Source of the DNA: Pseudomonas sp. RC10
GTDB lineage: Bacteria; Pseudomonadota; Gammaproteobacteria; Pseudomonadales; Pseudomonadaceae
Length of the DNA stretch: 64,000 nucleotides
Direction: 5' to 3'
NCBI RefSeq assembly: GCF_038397775.1
Contig: NZ_CP151650.1
Span: 3,162,001 to 3,226,000 of the forward strand
Part shown: positions 31,713-39,989 of the stretch, piece by piece
Layout of the letters: each line of letters opens with the position of its first letter
Numbering within the stretch: the first letter of the stretch is position 1
Notes under the pieces: model-generated
What the model saw: only the letters and a program-made list of their open reading frames with translations
Told to the model about the DNA's origin: nothing
Database searches by the model: none
Translations under genes and position numbers: made by a program

Positions 31713-31898
31713 TCAGTGGCAAGGGAAGGCGGAACTGTGACGGGTGTCGTGGGCGGCGTTGTGCACGGCGGCGATGTGCGAGAAACCGGCGAAGTAGACC
31801 AGGCAGGCGCCAAGGATCATCGCGCTGATGGCGGCAGTGAGGCGTTGGCTTTGGGTGCTGGCAGTGCTTGCGGATTGGGATGTGGTGCTGATCGACAT
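31713..31898 (-). CDS. cbtB: Cobalt transporter subunit CbtB
   Basis: 61 residues. One membrane helix (AISAMILGACLVYFAGF) is followed by a histidine-rich C-terminus (HIAAVHNAAHDTRHSS and a terminal CH). This is the CbtB pattern, the small partner of CbtA with presumed metal-binding histidines. It is the first gene after a cobalamin riboswitch on the minus strand. The start at 31898 is preceded by GAGGGAAG; the frame is open further upstream but only into the leader. Confidence 0.9.
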   Translation of the reverse strand: MSISTTSQSASTASTQSQRLTAAISAMILGACLVYFAGFSHIAAVHNAAHDTRHSSAFPCH

Positions 31899-32004
31899 GG
31901 CGCTTCCCTCTGAGGTCTCAGCGAAGGGAAGGCGCAAAGCAAACCACTGACCGACGTCAGTAGCCAACTCAACAGCGCCCGCCCACCGCGGGTTTGTTAT
32001 GTGA

Positions 32005-32190
32005 ATGTGTCGGGCCGGTCTCCGGGCTTGCGAGGGGCAGTGGACCTGCCGTCAAGAATCACCTTCCCGTGCCGCAATGACACAGTGGATCTGATTCTTC
32101 GCTCGCTTACCGTTGCGGGGGCAGCGCCGGACTTGCACAGACAAGAGGTCTGCACGCACCGGTTTCCCGTTTCACCCTGTGAAGGGCACC
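32005..32190 (-). ncRNA. Cobalamin riboswitch controlling cbtB-cbtA-cobE-cobM
   Basis: On the minus strand, in order: a GGTGC start of the aptamer near 32185, the AAGTCCGG and GCTGCCCCCGCAACGGTA core (complement of about 32100-32140), a GGGAAGG stretch (about 32062-32070) and the AAGCCCGGAGACC closing segment (about 32020-32035). This is the normal order of B12-box elements. It ends about 110 bp before the cbtB start, leaving room for an expression platform. High adenosylcobalamin should turn off cobalt uptake and the cob genes. Confidence 0.9.
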
Positions 32191-32289
32191 CGTAACAAGG
32201 CGTGTAGGAGACCACGGAGCCGGTTGGCAGTCAATCGCAGCGCCGTTTCCTCGTTGACCTTCCCCCGGCCACTGCGTAGCCTTGCGCAC

Positions 32290-32490
32290 TTGAGGTTCGC
32301 TGCTCTGCTTGAGTCGGACGCGGCGCTAAGAAGGGAATGTGGTGCAAGCCACAGCTGCCCCCGCAACTGTAAACGGTCATGTTCATTGCACAGCCACTGC
32401 GCGAGCGGGAAGGCGCGATGAATGCGTCTGATCTGGCAACCCTGCCAGCCATTCGCCGCCGTGAGCCAGGAGACCTGCCTCGAACACGGG
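32290..32490 (+). ncRNA. Cobalamin riboswitch controlling cobW-cobN
   Basis: On the plus strand: AAGAAGGGAATGTGGTGCAA, CCACAGCTGCCCCCGCAACT and GTAA at 32329-32373, then CCACTGCGCGAGCGGGAAGG at 32394-32413, and GTGAGCCAGGAGACCTGCCT at 32461-32480. These are the conserved aptamer blocks of the cobalamin family. The cobW start is 140 bp further on. It faces away from the other riboswitch, so the 730 bp gap holds two back-to-back B12-controlled leaders. Confidence 0.93.
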
Positions 32491-32629
32491 CCTGTTTTTC
32501 AGACAGCCCGACGCATTCTCAACACAACCGGGCGGGGTGATCCGGTGGCGAATTGAACGGCAGGCCTGTCTTCTGCGAGGGCAACGCGGTTCTCGTCCTG
32601 TTTGCCCGCCGCTGCGCCTGAGGGCAACC

Positions 32630-33700
32630 ATGAAAACACTGGCCAAACTTCCCGTCACCATCGTCACCGGCTTTCTCGGCTCGGGCAAAACCACGCTGCT
32701 GCGCCACATGCTCGACAACGCCGAAGGCCGTCGCATCGCGGTGATCGTCAACGAATTCGGCGAGCTGGGCATCGACGGTGAAATCCTCAAGCAATGCACC
32801 ATCGGTTGCACCGAAGAAGAGGCCAACGGCCGCGTCTACGAACTGGCCAACGGCTGCCTGTGCTGCACCGTTCAGGAAGAATTTTTCCCGGTGATGCAAG
32901 AACTGGTTGCCCGTCGCGGCGATCTGGACCACATCCTCATCGAAACCTCGGGCCTGGCGCTGCCAAAGCCGCTGGTCCAGGCTTTCCAGTGGCCGGAAAT
33001 CCGCAACGCCTGCACCGTTGACGCCGTGATCACCGTGGTCGACAGCCCGGCCGTCATCGCCGGCACCTTCGCCGCCTTCCCGGATCAGGTCGATGCCCAG
33101 CGCAAACTCGACCCGAACCTGGACCACGAATCGCCGCTGCACGAACTGTTCGCCGACCAACTGGCCAGCGCTGACCTCGTCATCCTCAATAAGGCCGACA
33201 TGCTCGACGCTGCTGCCTTGGCTTCCGTGCGCGCCGAAGTCGCCGAAGAACTGCCGCCTGCGGTGAAAGTCATCGAAGCCAGCAACGGCCAGCTGCCGAT
33301 CAGCGTGCTGTTGGGCCTGGGTGCCGAATCCGAGCTGCACATCGATGGCCGCAAGACCCACCACGATCATCACGACGGCGATGACCACGACGACCACGAT
33401 CACGATGCTTTCGATTCGATCTCCATCTCGCTGCCCCAGGCGGACGAAGCGCTGTTGCTCGACGCGCTGACCCAGGCCGTCGTGCAGCACGGCATCCTGC
33501 GCGTCAAAGGCTTCGCGGCGATTCCGGGCAAGCCGATGCGCCTGCTGGTGCAAGGCGTCGGCACCCGTTTCGACAAACACTTCGACCGCGCGTGGAAAGC
33601 CGATGAAGAGCGCGTCAGCCACTTCGTGCTGATCGGTCAGGAACTGGACGCTGCCGTGCTGGAAGCCCAGCTGCGCGCCGCGCTTGAGATCAAAGGCTAA
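32630..33700 (+). CDS. cobW: CobW-type metallochaperone GTPase
   Basis: 356 residues. G3E GTPase with P-loop GFLGSGKT at 14-21, the zinc/cobalt cysteine motif GCLCCTV, and an acid/histidine tract (HHDHHDGDDHDDHDHD, about residues 240-258) between the GTPase and the C-terminal CobW_C domain. It is thought to deliver cobalt to the CobN-type chelatase. It directly follows a cobalamin riboswitch and precedes cobN by 2 bp. The ATG at 32630 begins the conserved N-terminus; the upstream open frame lies in the riboswitch leader. Confidence 0.95.
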   Translation: MKTLAKLPVTIVTGFLGSGKTTLLRHMLDNAEGRRIAVIVNEFGELGIDGEILKQCTIGCTEEEANGRVYELANGCLCCTVQEEFFPVMQELVARRGDLDHILIETSGLALPKPLVQAFQWPEIRNACTVDAVITVVDSPAVIAGTFAAFPDQVDAQRKLDPNLDHESPLHELFADQLASADLVILNKADMLDAAALASVRAEVAEELPPAVKVIEASNGQLPISVLLGLGAESELHIDGRKTHHDHHDGDDHDDHDHDAFDSISISLPQADEALLLDALTQAVVQHGILRVKGFAAIPGKPMRLLVQGVGTRFDKHFDRAWKADEERVSHFVLIGQELDAAVLEAQLRAALEIKG

Positions 33701-33702
33701 CC

Positions 33703-36700
33703 ATGCACCTGCTGCGCACCCAGCCCGGCGGCTTCGTCCCCGACGACTGCATCGCTGACCTCGGTCAGACCCCCGCCGATCTGGTGATCCTGTGCAGCGG
33801 CGATTCCCATCTGGCATTGCTCGCGGAAACCGCGCAGCAGCTGCCGGACGACTACCCCAGCCTGCGCCTGGCCAACCCCATGCAGGTGCAGAACCACGCC
33901 TCGGTCGACCTGTACGTCGAAGAGGTGTTGCAGCACGCCAAGGTCATCCTCATTTCGCTGCACGGCGGCATCGGCTACTGGCGCTACGGTGTGGAGCGGT
34001 TGGTGGAGCTGGCCTCTAGAAAGCGCGGCGGGGTGAAGCTGATTCTGGTGCCCGGCGATGACCGTCCCGACCCGGAACTCAGCGACCTCAGCACCGAACC
34101 TGCCGAGGACCGCGACCGGCTTTGGCACTACCTGCGCCAGGGCGGAAAACACAACGCCCTGCAGCTATTCAATTGCCTGGCCAATCGTTGGCTGGACCGC
34201 GATTACCCCTGGGACGAACCGCAGACATTGCCCCGTGTCGCGATTTATCACCCGCGCAAGGCCAGCGCCGACCTCGCTGACTGGCAAGCCGACTGGCGCG
34301 CCGACCAACCGGTGGCGGCAGTGCTGTTCTATCGCTCGCACTTGCAGGCGGCCAACACCAGGTTCATCGATGTGTTCTGTGAGCGGCTGTTGGCCCAGGG
34401 CCTTAACCCGCTGCCCATTGCGGTGGCCAGCCTGAAGGAACCGGCGTGCCTCAGCGCCGTGCAGGACTGGCTCGACGAGACCGATTGCGAGGTCATACTC
34501 AACACCACCGGTTTCGCCCAATCCAGCCCCGAAGTGCCGCACCTGCGACCGTTTCGCCGCAACATTCCGGTGATTCAGGCGATCTGCGCCCAAGACAACG
34601 AACCTGCGTGGCGAGCCAGCGAACAGGGCCTCGGCGCTCGGGATCTGGCCATGCACATTGCGCTGCCGGAACTGGACGGACGCATCATCAGCCGGCCCAT
34701 CAGCTTCAAGGACCTGGCCTGGCACAGCGAGCGCAGTCAGTCCGATGTGGTCTGCTACCGCGCCCAGCCTGAGCGCATGGATTTCGTCGCCGAACTGGCG
34801 CGACGCTGGGTGTTGCTGGCGCGCACGGCCAACGCCGACAAGCGCGTGGCGCTGATTCTGGCCAACTACCCGACCCGCGACGGGCGCATCGGTAATGGCG
34901 TCGGCCTGGATACCCCGGCAGCAGCGCTGAACATCCTCAAGGCCCTGCAAGACGAGGGCTATCCCGTCGAAGGTTTGCCGGAATCGGGCACCGCGCTGAT
35001 TCATGCCTTGCTGGGCGGCGTCACCAACGACCCGGACAGCCTCGATCAGCGCCCTTGCCACCAGAGCATGGCGATGGACGATTACCTGGCGGCCTTTGAT
35101 GCGCTACCTGAGGCCAATCGCGACGCCGTGATCGAGCGCTGGGGTTCACCGCAGAGCGACCCGATGTGTCGCAACGGCCGAATGATGATCGCCGGGCTGC
35201 GTTTCGGCCTGACCTTTGTCGGCATTCAGCCGGCTCGGGGCTACAACGTCGATCACAGCGCGGTTTATCACGATCCGGACCTCGTTCCGCCCCACGGCTA
35301 CCTGGCCTTCTATTTCTGGCTGCGCAAGGCGTATGGCGCACACGCGGTCATTCACGTCGGCAAACACGGCAATCTGGAATGGCTGCCGGGCAAGGGCGTC
35401 GGCCTGTCCGAACAGTGCTGGCCGGACGCGATCCTCGGGCCGATGCCGAACATTTATCCGTTCATCGTCAACGACCCGGGTGAGGGCGCCCAAGCCAAGC
35501 GTCGCACGCAGGCCGTCATCATCGACCACCTGATGCCGCCCCTGACCCGCGCCGAAACCTACGGCCCATTACGCAATCTGGAATTGCTCGCGGACGAGTA
35601 TTACGAAGCGCAGCTGCTCGATCCGCGCCGCGCCCGTGAGCTGCAAAAGGATATTCTCAGGCTGGTGCGCGAAACCCACATCGACCGGGAACTGGCGCTG
35701 AGCGAAGACCTCGACAGCGATGCCGATGCCGCGATCTGGTTGCCCCGGCTGGACACGTACCTGTGTGATCTGAAGGAATCGCAGATCCGCGACGGGCTGC
35801 ACGTGTTTGGCGAATCCCCGAGCGGGCGACTGCGTATTGATACCTTGGTGGCGATCCTGCGGGTGCCCCGTGGCGATGGCCGGGGGGCGAATGCCAGTCT
35901 ACTGCGGACCTTGAGCAACGCGCTGGCGCTGGGTTTTGACCCGTTGGACTGCGAGTTGGGTGCGCCGTGGGCGGGGCCGACACCTCAGGTTTTACATGAA
36001 GTCAGTGATGATCCGTGGCGCACGGTAGGGGATACACGGGAGCGGCTGGAGCTGTATGCAGCGCATCTGGTTGAGCAGATCGCGAGCGATATTCAAGAAA
36101 TTAATTCGTTTGCAAACAATGAATTATCTGAAGTTATTAATGCAATTAGAGAGGTTGTGATACCGCGTCTCGACAGCTGTGGGCCTGTAGAAATTCAAGG
36201 CTTGCTGGATGCGCTGAGTGGCCGTTTTGTCCCGGCAGGCCCCAGTGGCGCGCCGAGTCGCGGGCGGCTGGACGTGCTGCCGACAGGGCGTAATTTCTTC
36301 TCGGTGGACGTGCGCAACCTGCCGACCATGACCGCGTGGCGCATCGGATTTAAATCCGCAAATCTCTTGCTGGAAAGGCACTTACAAGACAATGGTGACT
36401 ATTTACGTCAACTTGGCTTGTCGGTCTGGGGCACGGCGACCATGCGCACCGGAGGCGACGACATTGCCCAGGCCATGGCGCTGATGGGCGTGCGTCCGGT
36501 GTGGGCGACGGGGAGTCAGCGGGTTGACGATTTCGAGATTTTGCCCCTGAGTTTGCTGGACCGGCCACGGGTGGATGTCACGCTGAGGGTGTCGGGATTC
36601 TTCCGCGATGCTTTCGCCAACCTCATTCGCTTGTTTGATGCCGCCGTGCAAGCCGTCGCCGCGCTGGATGAGCCGGACGACATGAATCCGCTCGCCGCCC

Positions 36701-37476
36701 GCGTTCGTCAGGAGCGCGAGCAACTGGAGCGCGAAGGCTTGAGCGTCGAACAGGCGGCGAAACAGGCTGGCTGGCGCATCTTTGGTGCCAAACCGGGGGC
36801 CTATGGCGCGGGTGTGCAGAACGCCATTGACGGCCGCCTGTGGCAAACGCGGGAAGACCTGGCTGAGGTGTACCTGAACTGGGGCGGCTATGCCTATGGC
36901 GCCGCCGATGAAGGCACCCCCGCGCGCAACGACTTCGCCAAACGCCTGAGCCAGGTCCAAGCCGTGGTGCAGAATCAGGACAACCGCGAGCACGACCTGC
37001 TCGACTCCAACGACTATTACCAGTTTCAGGGCGGCATGCTGGCGGCGGTGGAAAGCCTCAGCGGCGACAAGGTGGCGAGCTACCACGGCGACCACAGCCA
37101 GCCAGACTTGCCGAAAATCCGTACCTTGAAAGAAGAGTTGAACCGGGTGGTGCGTTCGCGGGCGGCGAATCCGAAGTGGATCGAAGGCGTCAAACGGCAC
37201 GGCTATAAAGGCGCGTTCGAAATGGCGGCGACCGTGGATTTCCTGTTCGCGTTTGATGCGACGACCGAGCTGATCGACGATCACCAATACGCGCTGCTAG
37301 CCGACGCCTACCTGCTCGACGCCTCGACGCGGGACTTCATCCAGCAACACAATCCCGATGCCCTGCGCGACATGACCGAGCGGATGCTGGAAGCTCAGCA
37401 GCGGGGCCTGTGGCAAGAGCCGGGCGACTACCGCGCGGCGCTGGAAAACTTGTTGTTGGATATAGAAGAAAGCTGA
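33703..37476 (+). CDS. cobN: Cobaltochelatase large subunit CobN
   Basis: 1257 residues, usual for CobN/BchH-type large subunits that insert cobalt into hydrogenobyrinic acid a,c-diamide using ATP. Conserved blocks include VIHVGKHGNLEWLPGKGVGL, LEWLPGKG being the family hallmark, FIVNDPGEGAQAKRR and GGYAYG. It needs ATPase and VWA partners (CobS/CobT or ChlI/ChlD type); these are supplied by the frameshift gene downstream. Two short stretches (36083-36165 and 36345-36415) are AT-rich and use TTA, AGA, ATA and AGG codons that are otherwise avoided in this gene. Confidence 0.96.
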   Translation: MHLLRTQPGGFVPDDCIADLGQTPADLVILCSGDSHLALLAETAQQLPDDYPSLRLANPMQVQNHASVDLYVEEVLQHAKVILISLHGGIGYWRYGVERLVELASRKRGGVKLILVPGDDRPDPELSDLSTEPAEDRDRLWHYLRQGGKHNALQLFNCLANRWLDRDYPWDEPQTLPRVAIYHPRKASADLADWQADWRADQPVAAVLFYRSHLQAANTRFIDVFCERLLAQGLNPLPIAVASLKEPACLSAVQDWLDETDCEVILNTTGFAQSSPEVPHLRPFRRNIPVIQAICAQDNEPAWRASEQGLGARDLAMHIALPELDGRIISRPISFKDLAWHSERSQSDVVCYRAQPERMDFVAELARRWVLLARTANADKRVALILANYPTRDGRIGNGVGLDTPAAALNILKALQDEGYPVEGLPESGTALIHALLGGVTNDPDSLDQRPCHQSMAMDDYLAAFDALPEANRDAVIERWGSPQSDPMCRNGRMMIAGLRFGLTFVGIQPARGYNVDHSAVYHDPDLVPPHGYLAFYFWLRKAYGAHAVIHVGKHGNLEWLPGKGVGLSEQCWPDAILGPMPNIYPFIVNDPGEGAQAKRRTQAVIIDHLMPPLTRAETYGPLRNLELLADEYYEAQLLDPRRARELQKDILRLVRETHIDRELALSEDLDSDADAAIWLPRLDTYLCDLKESQIRDGLHVFGESPSGRLRIDTLVAILRVPRGDGRGANASLLRTLSNALALGFDPLDCELGAPWAGPTPQVLHEVSDDPWRTVGDTRERLELYAAHLVEQIASDIQEINSFANNELSEVINAIREVVIPRLDSCGPVEIQGLLDALSGRFVPAGPSGAPSRGRLDVLPTGRNFFSVDVRNLPTMTAWRIGFKSANLLLERHLQDNGDYLRQLGLSVWGTATMRTGGDDIAQAMALMGVRPVWATGSQRVDDFEILPLSLLDRPRVDVTLRVSGFFRDAFANLIRLFDAAVQAVAALDEPDDMNPLAARVRQEREQLEREGLSVEQAAKQAGWRIFGAKPGAYGAGVQNAIDGRLWQTREDLAEVYLNWGGYAYGAADEGTPARNDFAKRLSQVQAVVQNQDNREHDLLDSNDYYQFQGGMLAAVESLSGDKVASYHGDHSQPDLPKIRTLKEELNRVVRSRAANPKWIEGVKRHGYKGAFEMAATVDFLFAFDATTELIDDHQYALLADAYLLDASTRDFIQQHNPDALRDMTERMLEAQQRGLWQEPGDYRAALENLLLDIEES

Positions 37477-37491
37477 GAGCCGTTGCTGGTT

Positions 37492-37644
37492 TTTTGATTC
37501 TGGCCGAAGGCGCTGAATGGCGTTCGAAATACCTGCGATGCTGCGACAGATTGGAGGCCTTTGATTCTGGCCGAAGGCCTTGATGGACGTTGAAGGGCTT
37601 GTAGGGTTGCAGCAGATTGATGACTTTTGATTCTGGCCGAAGGC
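37492..37644. repeat. Degenerate tandem repeat, about 67-bp unit
   Basis: TTTTGATTCTGGCCGAAGGC starts at 37492, recurs (19 of 20 bases) at 37560 and exactly at 37625. The rest of each unit is similar but diverged. The third copy runs straight into the type-B REP doublet. Confidence 0.8.
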
Positions 37645-37775
37645 CGTAGGAGCTGGCTTGCCTGCGATCTGCTGCGAAGCAGTAGTAAACCCTGATTGCT
37701 CGATGTGCCTGACACATCGGGTGCACCGGATTTGCTGCCGCTTCGCGCCAGATCGCAGGCAAGCCAGCTCCTACG
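37645..37775. repeat. REP doublet, type B (inverted pair)
   Basis: CGTAGGAGCTGGCTTGCCTG and its inverse ending CCAGCTCCTACG. The inner arms CTGCTGCGAAGC and GCTGCCGCTTCGCG match the copy at 3867-3992. Together with the tandem repeats it fills the 426 bp gap between cobN and the ATPase gene. Confidence 0.85.
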
Positions 37776-37902
37776 CCTATCGGCAGAAGCAGGATGGCGG
37801 CGTTATGGCCCTCCGGCAGAAGCAGCACCGCGGTATTTGTCCGCTCTTTGGGAAAAACGAACCGTGTGAACATTAATTTTGATGCATGAACAGAGCCGAA
37901 CC

Positions 37903-38913
37903 ATGACCAACACCCCTCACTTTCCCCTGGCCGCCGTCGTGGGCGCCGACGCGCTGAAACTGGCGCTGTGCCTGACCGCCATCGACCCGAAAATCGGCGG
38001 GGTGTTGATCGAGGGGCCGCGGGGTATGGCCAAGTCCACCCTGGCCCGTGGGCTCGCTGACCTGTTGGCCAGCGGTCAGTTCGTCACGCTGCCGTTGGGC
38101 GCGACCGAGGAGCGGCTGGTGGGCACGCTGGACCTGGACGCGGCGCTGGGGGAAGGGCGGGCGCGTTTTTCGCCGGGGGTCTTGGCCAAGGCTGATGGCG
38201 GCGTGCTCTATGTCGATGAAGTCAACCTGTTGCCGGATCATCTGGTCGACCTGCTGCTGGACGTGGCGGCCAGCGGAATCAATCAGGTCGAGCGCGACGG
38301 TATTTCCCATCGTCACCCGGCGCGCTTCGTGCTGATCGGCACCATGAACCCGGAAGAAGGTGAATTGCGTCCACAGCTGCTCGACCGCTTCGGTTTGAAC
38401 GTCGCGTTGAGCGGCCAGACCTTGCCCGAGCAGCGTGGCCAGATCATTCGCCGTCGGCTGGCCTTTGACGCGGACCCTGAGGGCTTTTGTCAGCACTGGG
38501 CGACCCAACAGCAACAGCTCAAAGACCGTTGCGAAAACGCCCGAGGCCTGCTGTCGGGCATCGAACTGGACGACGTCAGCCTCGCTGCCATCACTGAGCG
38601 CTGTTTCGCGGCGGGGGTCGATGGCCTGCGGGCGGACCTCGTCTGGCTGCGCGCTGCCCGTGCCCATGCGGCATGGCGAGGCGCTTCGGCCATTACGGAC
38701 GAAGACATCGATGCCGTGGCCGAATTCGCCTTGCGCCATCGACGTCGTGAGGCTCCGCCACCCCAGTCGCCAGCGGCCTCGCAACCGGACGCGCCCGCGC
38801 ACGCACCCCACACGCAAAAAGAGCAGGGCGACGGCCAATGGGGTGAACTGCCCGCCCAGACGGTTGCCACCGGCGTTCGCCGAGAAGTGCCCAGCTGGCC
38901 AAAAAAGCCCTAG
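37903..38913 (+). CDS. ChlI-like AAA+ ATPase, small chelatase subunit (zero-frame product)
   Basis: 336 residues. AAA+ Mg/Co-chelatase domain with Walker A GPRGMAKST, the ChlI segment LPLGATEERLVGTLDLDAAL, Walker B VLYVDEVNLL and sensor region GTMNPEEGELRPQLLDRFG. It ends in a proline-rich tail and PKKP-stop. With a VWA partner it drives metal insertion by CobN, whose gene is 426 bp upstream. The last codons contain A AAA AAG, and a -1 shift continues into the VWA domain. The ATG at 37903 fits the family N-terminus (MTNTPHFPLAAVVGADALK); an ATG at 37882 is an alternative. Confidence 0.93.
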   Translation: MTNTPHFPLAAVVGADALKLALCLTAIDPKIGGVLIEGPRGMAKSTLARGLADLLASGQFVTLPLGATEERLVGTLDLDAALGEGRARFSPGVLAKADGGVLYVDEVNLLPDHLVDLLLDVAASGINQVERDGISHRHPARFVLIGTMNPEEGELRPQLLDRFGLNVALSGQTLPEQRGQIIRRRLAFDADPEGFCQHWATQQQQLKDRCENARGLLSGIELDDVSLAAITERCFAAGVDGLRADLVWLRAARAHAAWRGASAITDEDIDAVAEFALRHRRREAPPPQSPAASQPDAPAHAPHTQKEQGDGQWGELPAQTVATGVRREVPSWPKKP

Positions 38914-38948
38914 GCATTCGCCCTCGCCCTAAGACGGGGGCGGATGCC
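38901..38948 (+). promoter_or_regulatory. Programmed -1 ribosomal frameshift signal
   Basis: The slippery heptamer A AAA AAG (38901-38907) is in the zero-frame phase CCA AAA AAG, as in dnaX. After a 5-nt spacer a hairpin begins: 38913-38926 pairs with 38935-38948 (14 bp including two G-U) with an 8-nt loop. The zero-frame stop TAG is at 38911, so unshifted ribosomes end inside the signal. The -1 frame is open from here to 39578. All three elements (heptamer phase, spacer length, stem) match a classical signal. Confidence 0.9.
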
Positions 38949-39578
38949 AGCCCCCGACCGGGTCGACTCAGCGGCGGTAAAAGCGGTGCTGCCCGCTCTG
39001 GGACCGAGGGCGCCATTGCCTGGCTCCCTACGTTGCTGAAAGGCCGCCCCCAGCGCCGCGCCGATCTGGTTCGTCAGCCGCGAACCCGGCGTGAGCACGT
39101 GCTGTGGCTGGTGATTGTCGACGCCTCGGCCTCGACCCGACGCCATCAAGCGTTGAGCCTCGCCAAAGGCGTTCTCGCGCAACTGTTCGATGACGCGTAT
39201 CGCCAGCGGGCGAGGATGGCGTTGTTGACCGCCAGCGGTGTGCAGGCGCGCTGGCAGCATCACGGCCTGAAAGCAGGCTCGGCGTTGCAGCCGTGGCTGG
39301 AAACGTTGGGGGCGGGGGGTGGGACGCCGCTGTTCGAGGCCATCGAACAGGCAGGGCAGTGGCTGGGCAAACGCCAGCAACGTCATCCGGGCGAATCGCA
39401 ACGGGTGCTGATCCTGACAGATGGCCGCGTGAAGGACATTCCGCCTCTCACGGGTTTCCACTGCCCGAGCCTGTTGATCGACATCGAGCGTGGGCCCATC
39501 CGGCTGGGAAGGGCCGTCGAACTCGCCCGTCAATTGCACGCCGAATACCGGCATATCGATGCATTGACGGACGCTTGA
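38907..39578 (+). CDS. VWA-domain extension, made as ATPase-VWA (ChlD-like) fusion by -1 frameshift
   Basis: 223 residues after the shift, giving a fusion of about 558 residues from 37903. A basic, glycine-rich linker (GGKSGAARSG) leads to a von Willebrand A domain whose MIDAS motif is DASAS (in VIVDASASTRR), with the second element GGGTPLFEAI and the third LTDGR. This is the medium (ChlD/CobT-like) chelatase subunit. Between the heptamer and 39033 there is no ATG or GTG in this frame; the first candidate is a TTG at 39033 with no ribosome site, and it would cut off the linker. Independent initiation is therefore unlikely. Confidence 0.88.
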   Translation, partial: ALGIRPRPKTGADASPRPGRLSGGKSGAARSGTEGAIAWLPTLLKGRPQRRADLVRQPRTRREHVLWLVIVDASASTRRHQALSLAKGVLAQLFDDAYRQRARMALLTASGVQARWQHHGLKAGSALQPWLETLGAGGGTPLFEAIEQAGQWLGKRQQRHPGESQRVLILTDGRVKDIPPLTGFHCPSLLIDIERGPIRLGRAVELARQLHAEYRHIDALTDA

Positions 39579-39635
39579 AGCTGCTCCCTATAAAAAGCAG
39601 CTAAAGGGCGGCCCGTATAGTGCCGAGTCCGATGA

Positions 39636-39902
39636 TCAGGCGGGCATGGTCCAGGGTTCGAGGCGGTAGCCTTCGTCGCTGATTTCTGCACGGGCCTGTT
39701 CGAGGAATTGCGCCAATTGCTTCGGATCGGAGTAGGCGCTGCTTGGAATCTGTTTGCGGCCAATACGGGTGCTGGTGCGATCAACCACGGTCAGGCTCAA
39801 CTCGCCGTTACCGTCCTGTGGTGCCCAGGCGACGCAACGGAAAGGTTCGAAGGCGTGACCGGCGATCAAGAGAGCATCGTTAAAGCGCAAAGGGGCGTTC
39901 AT
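39636..39902 (-). CDS. DUF3509 family protein
   Basis: 88 residues. A small Pseudomonas-specific family recognised by FRCVAWAPQDGNGELSLTVV and the C-terminal ISDEGYRLEPW. The function is unknown. The start has GAGGA about 7 nt upstream. It is convergent with the chelatase gene; a 7-bp hairpin (AGCTGCT..AGCAGCT, 39579-39602) lies between them but lacks a T tract. Confidence 0.87.
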   Translation of the reverse strand: MNAPLRFNDALLIAGHAFEPFRCVAWAPQDGNGELSLTVVDRTSTRIGRKQIPSSAYSDPKQLAQFLEQARAEISDEGYRLEPWTMPA

Positions 39903-39989
39903 GGAAAGTCCTCAAAGTGCCCGTATCAGTTCAATCACCGTTGGCGGGCGTCCCAAGCGGTGCGTACTTGTACTGATGACCTTCGCGGG

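Noticed and set aside
37903..39578. Sequencing error or pseudogene in the chelatase ATPase/VWA gene
   Set aside because: The frame break coincides exactly with an in-phase A AAA AAG heptamer and a correctly spaced 14-bp stem, and both domains keep all motifs, so programmed frameshifting explains it better.
39033..39578. VWA gene starting independently at TTG 39033
   Set aside because: There is no ribosome site, the start would remove the conserved linker, and the frame is open back through the slippery site.
39579..39602. Terminator after the VWA domain
   Set aside because: The hairpin AGCTGCT..AGCAGCT lacks a T tract on either strand, so termination there is not supported.
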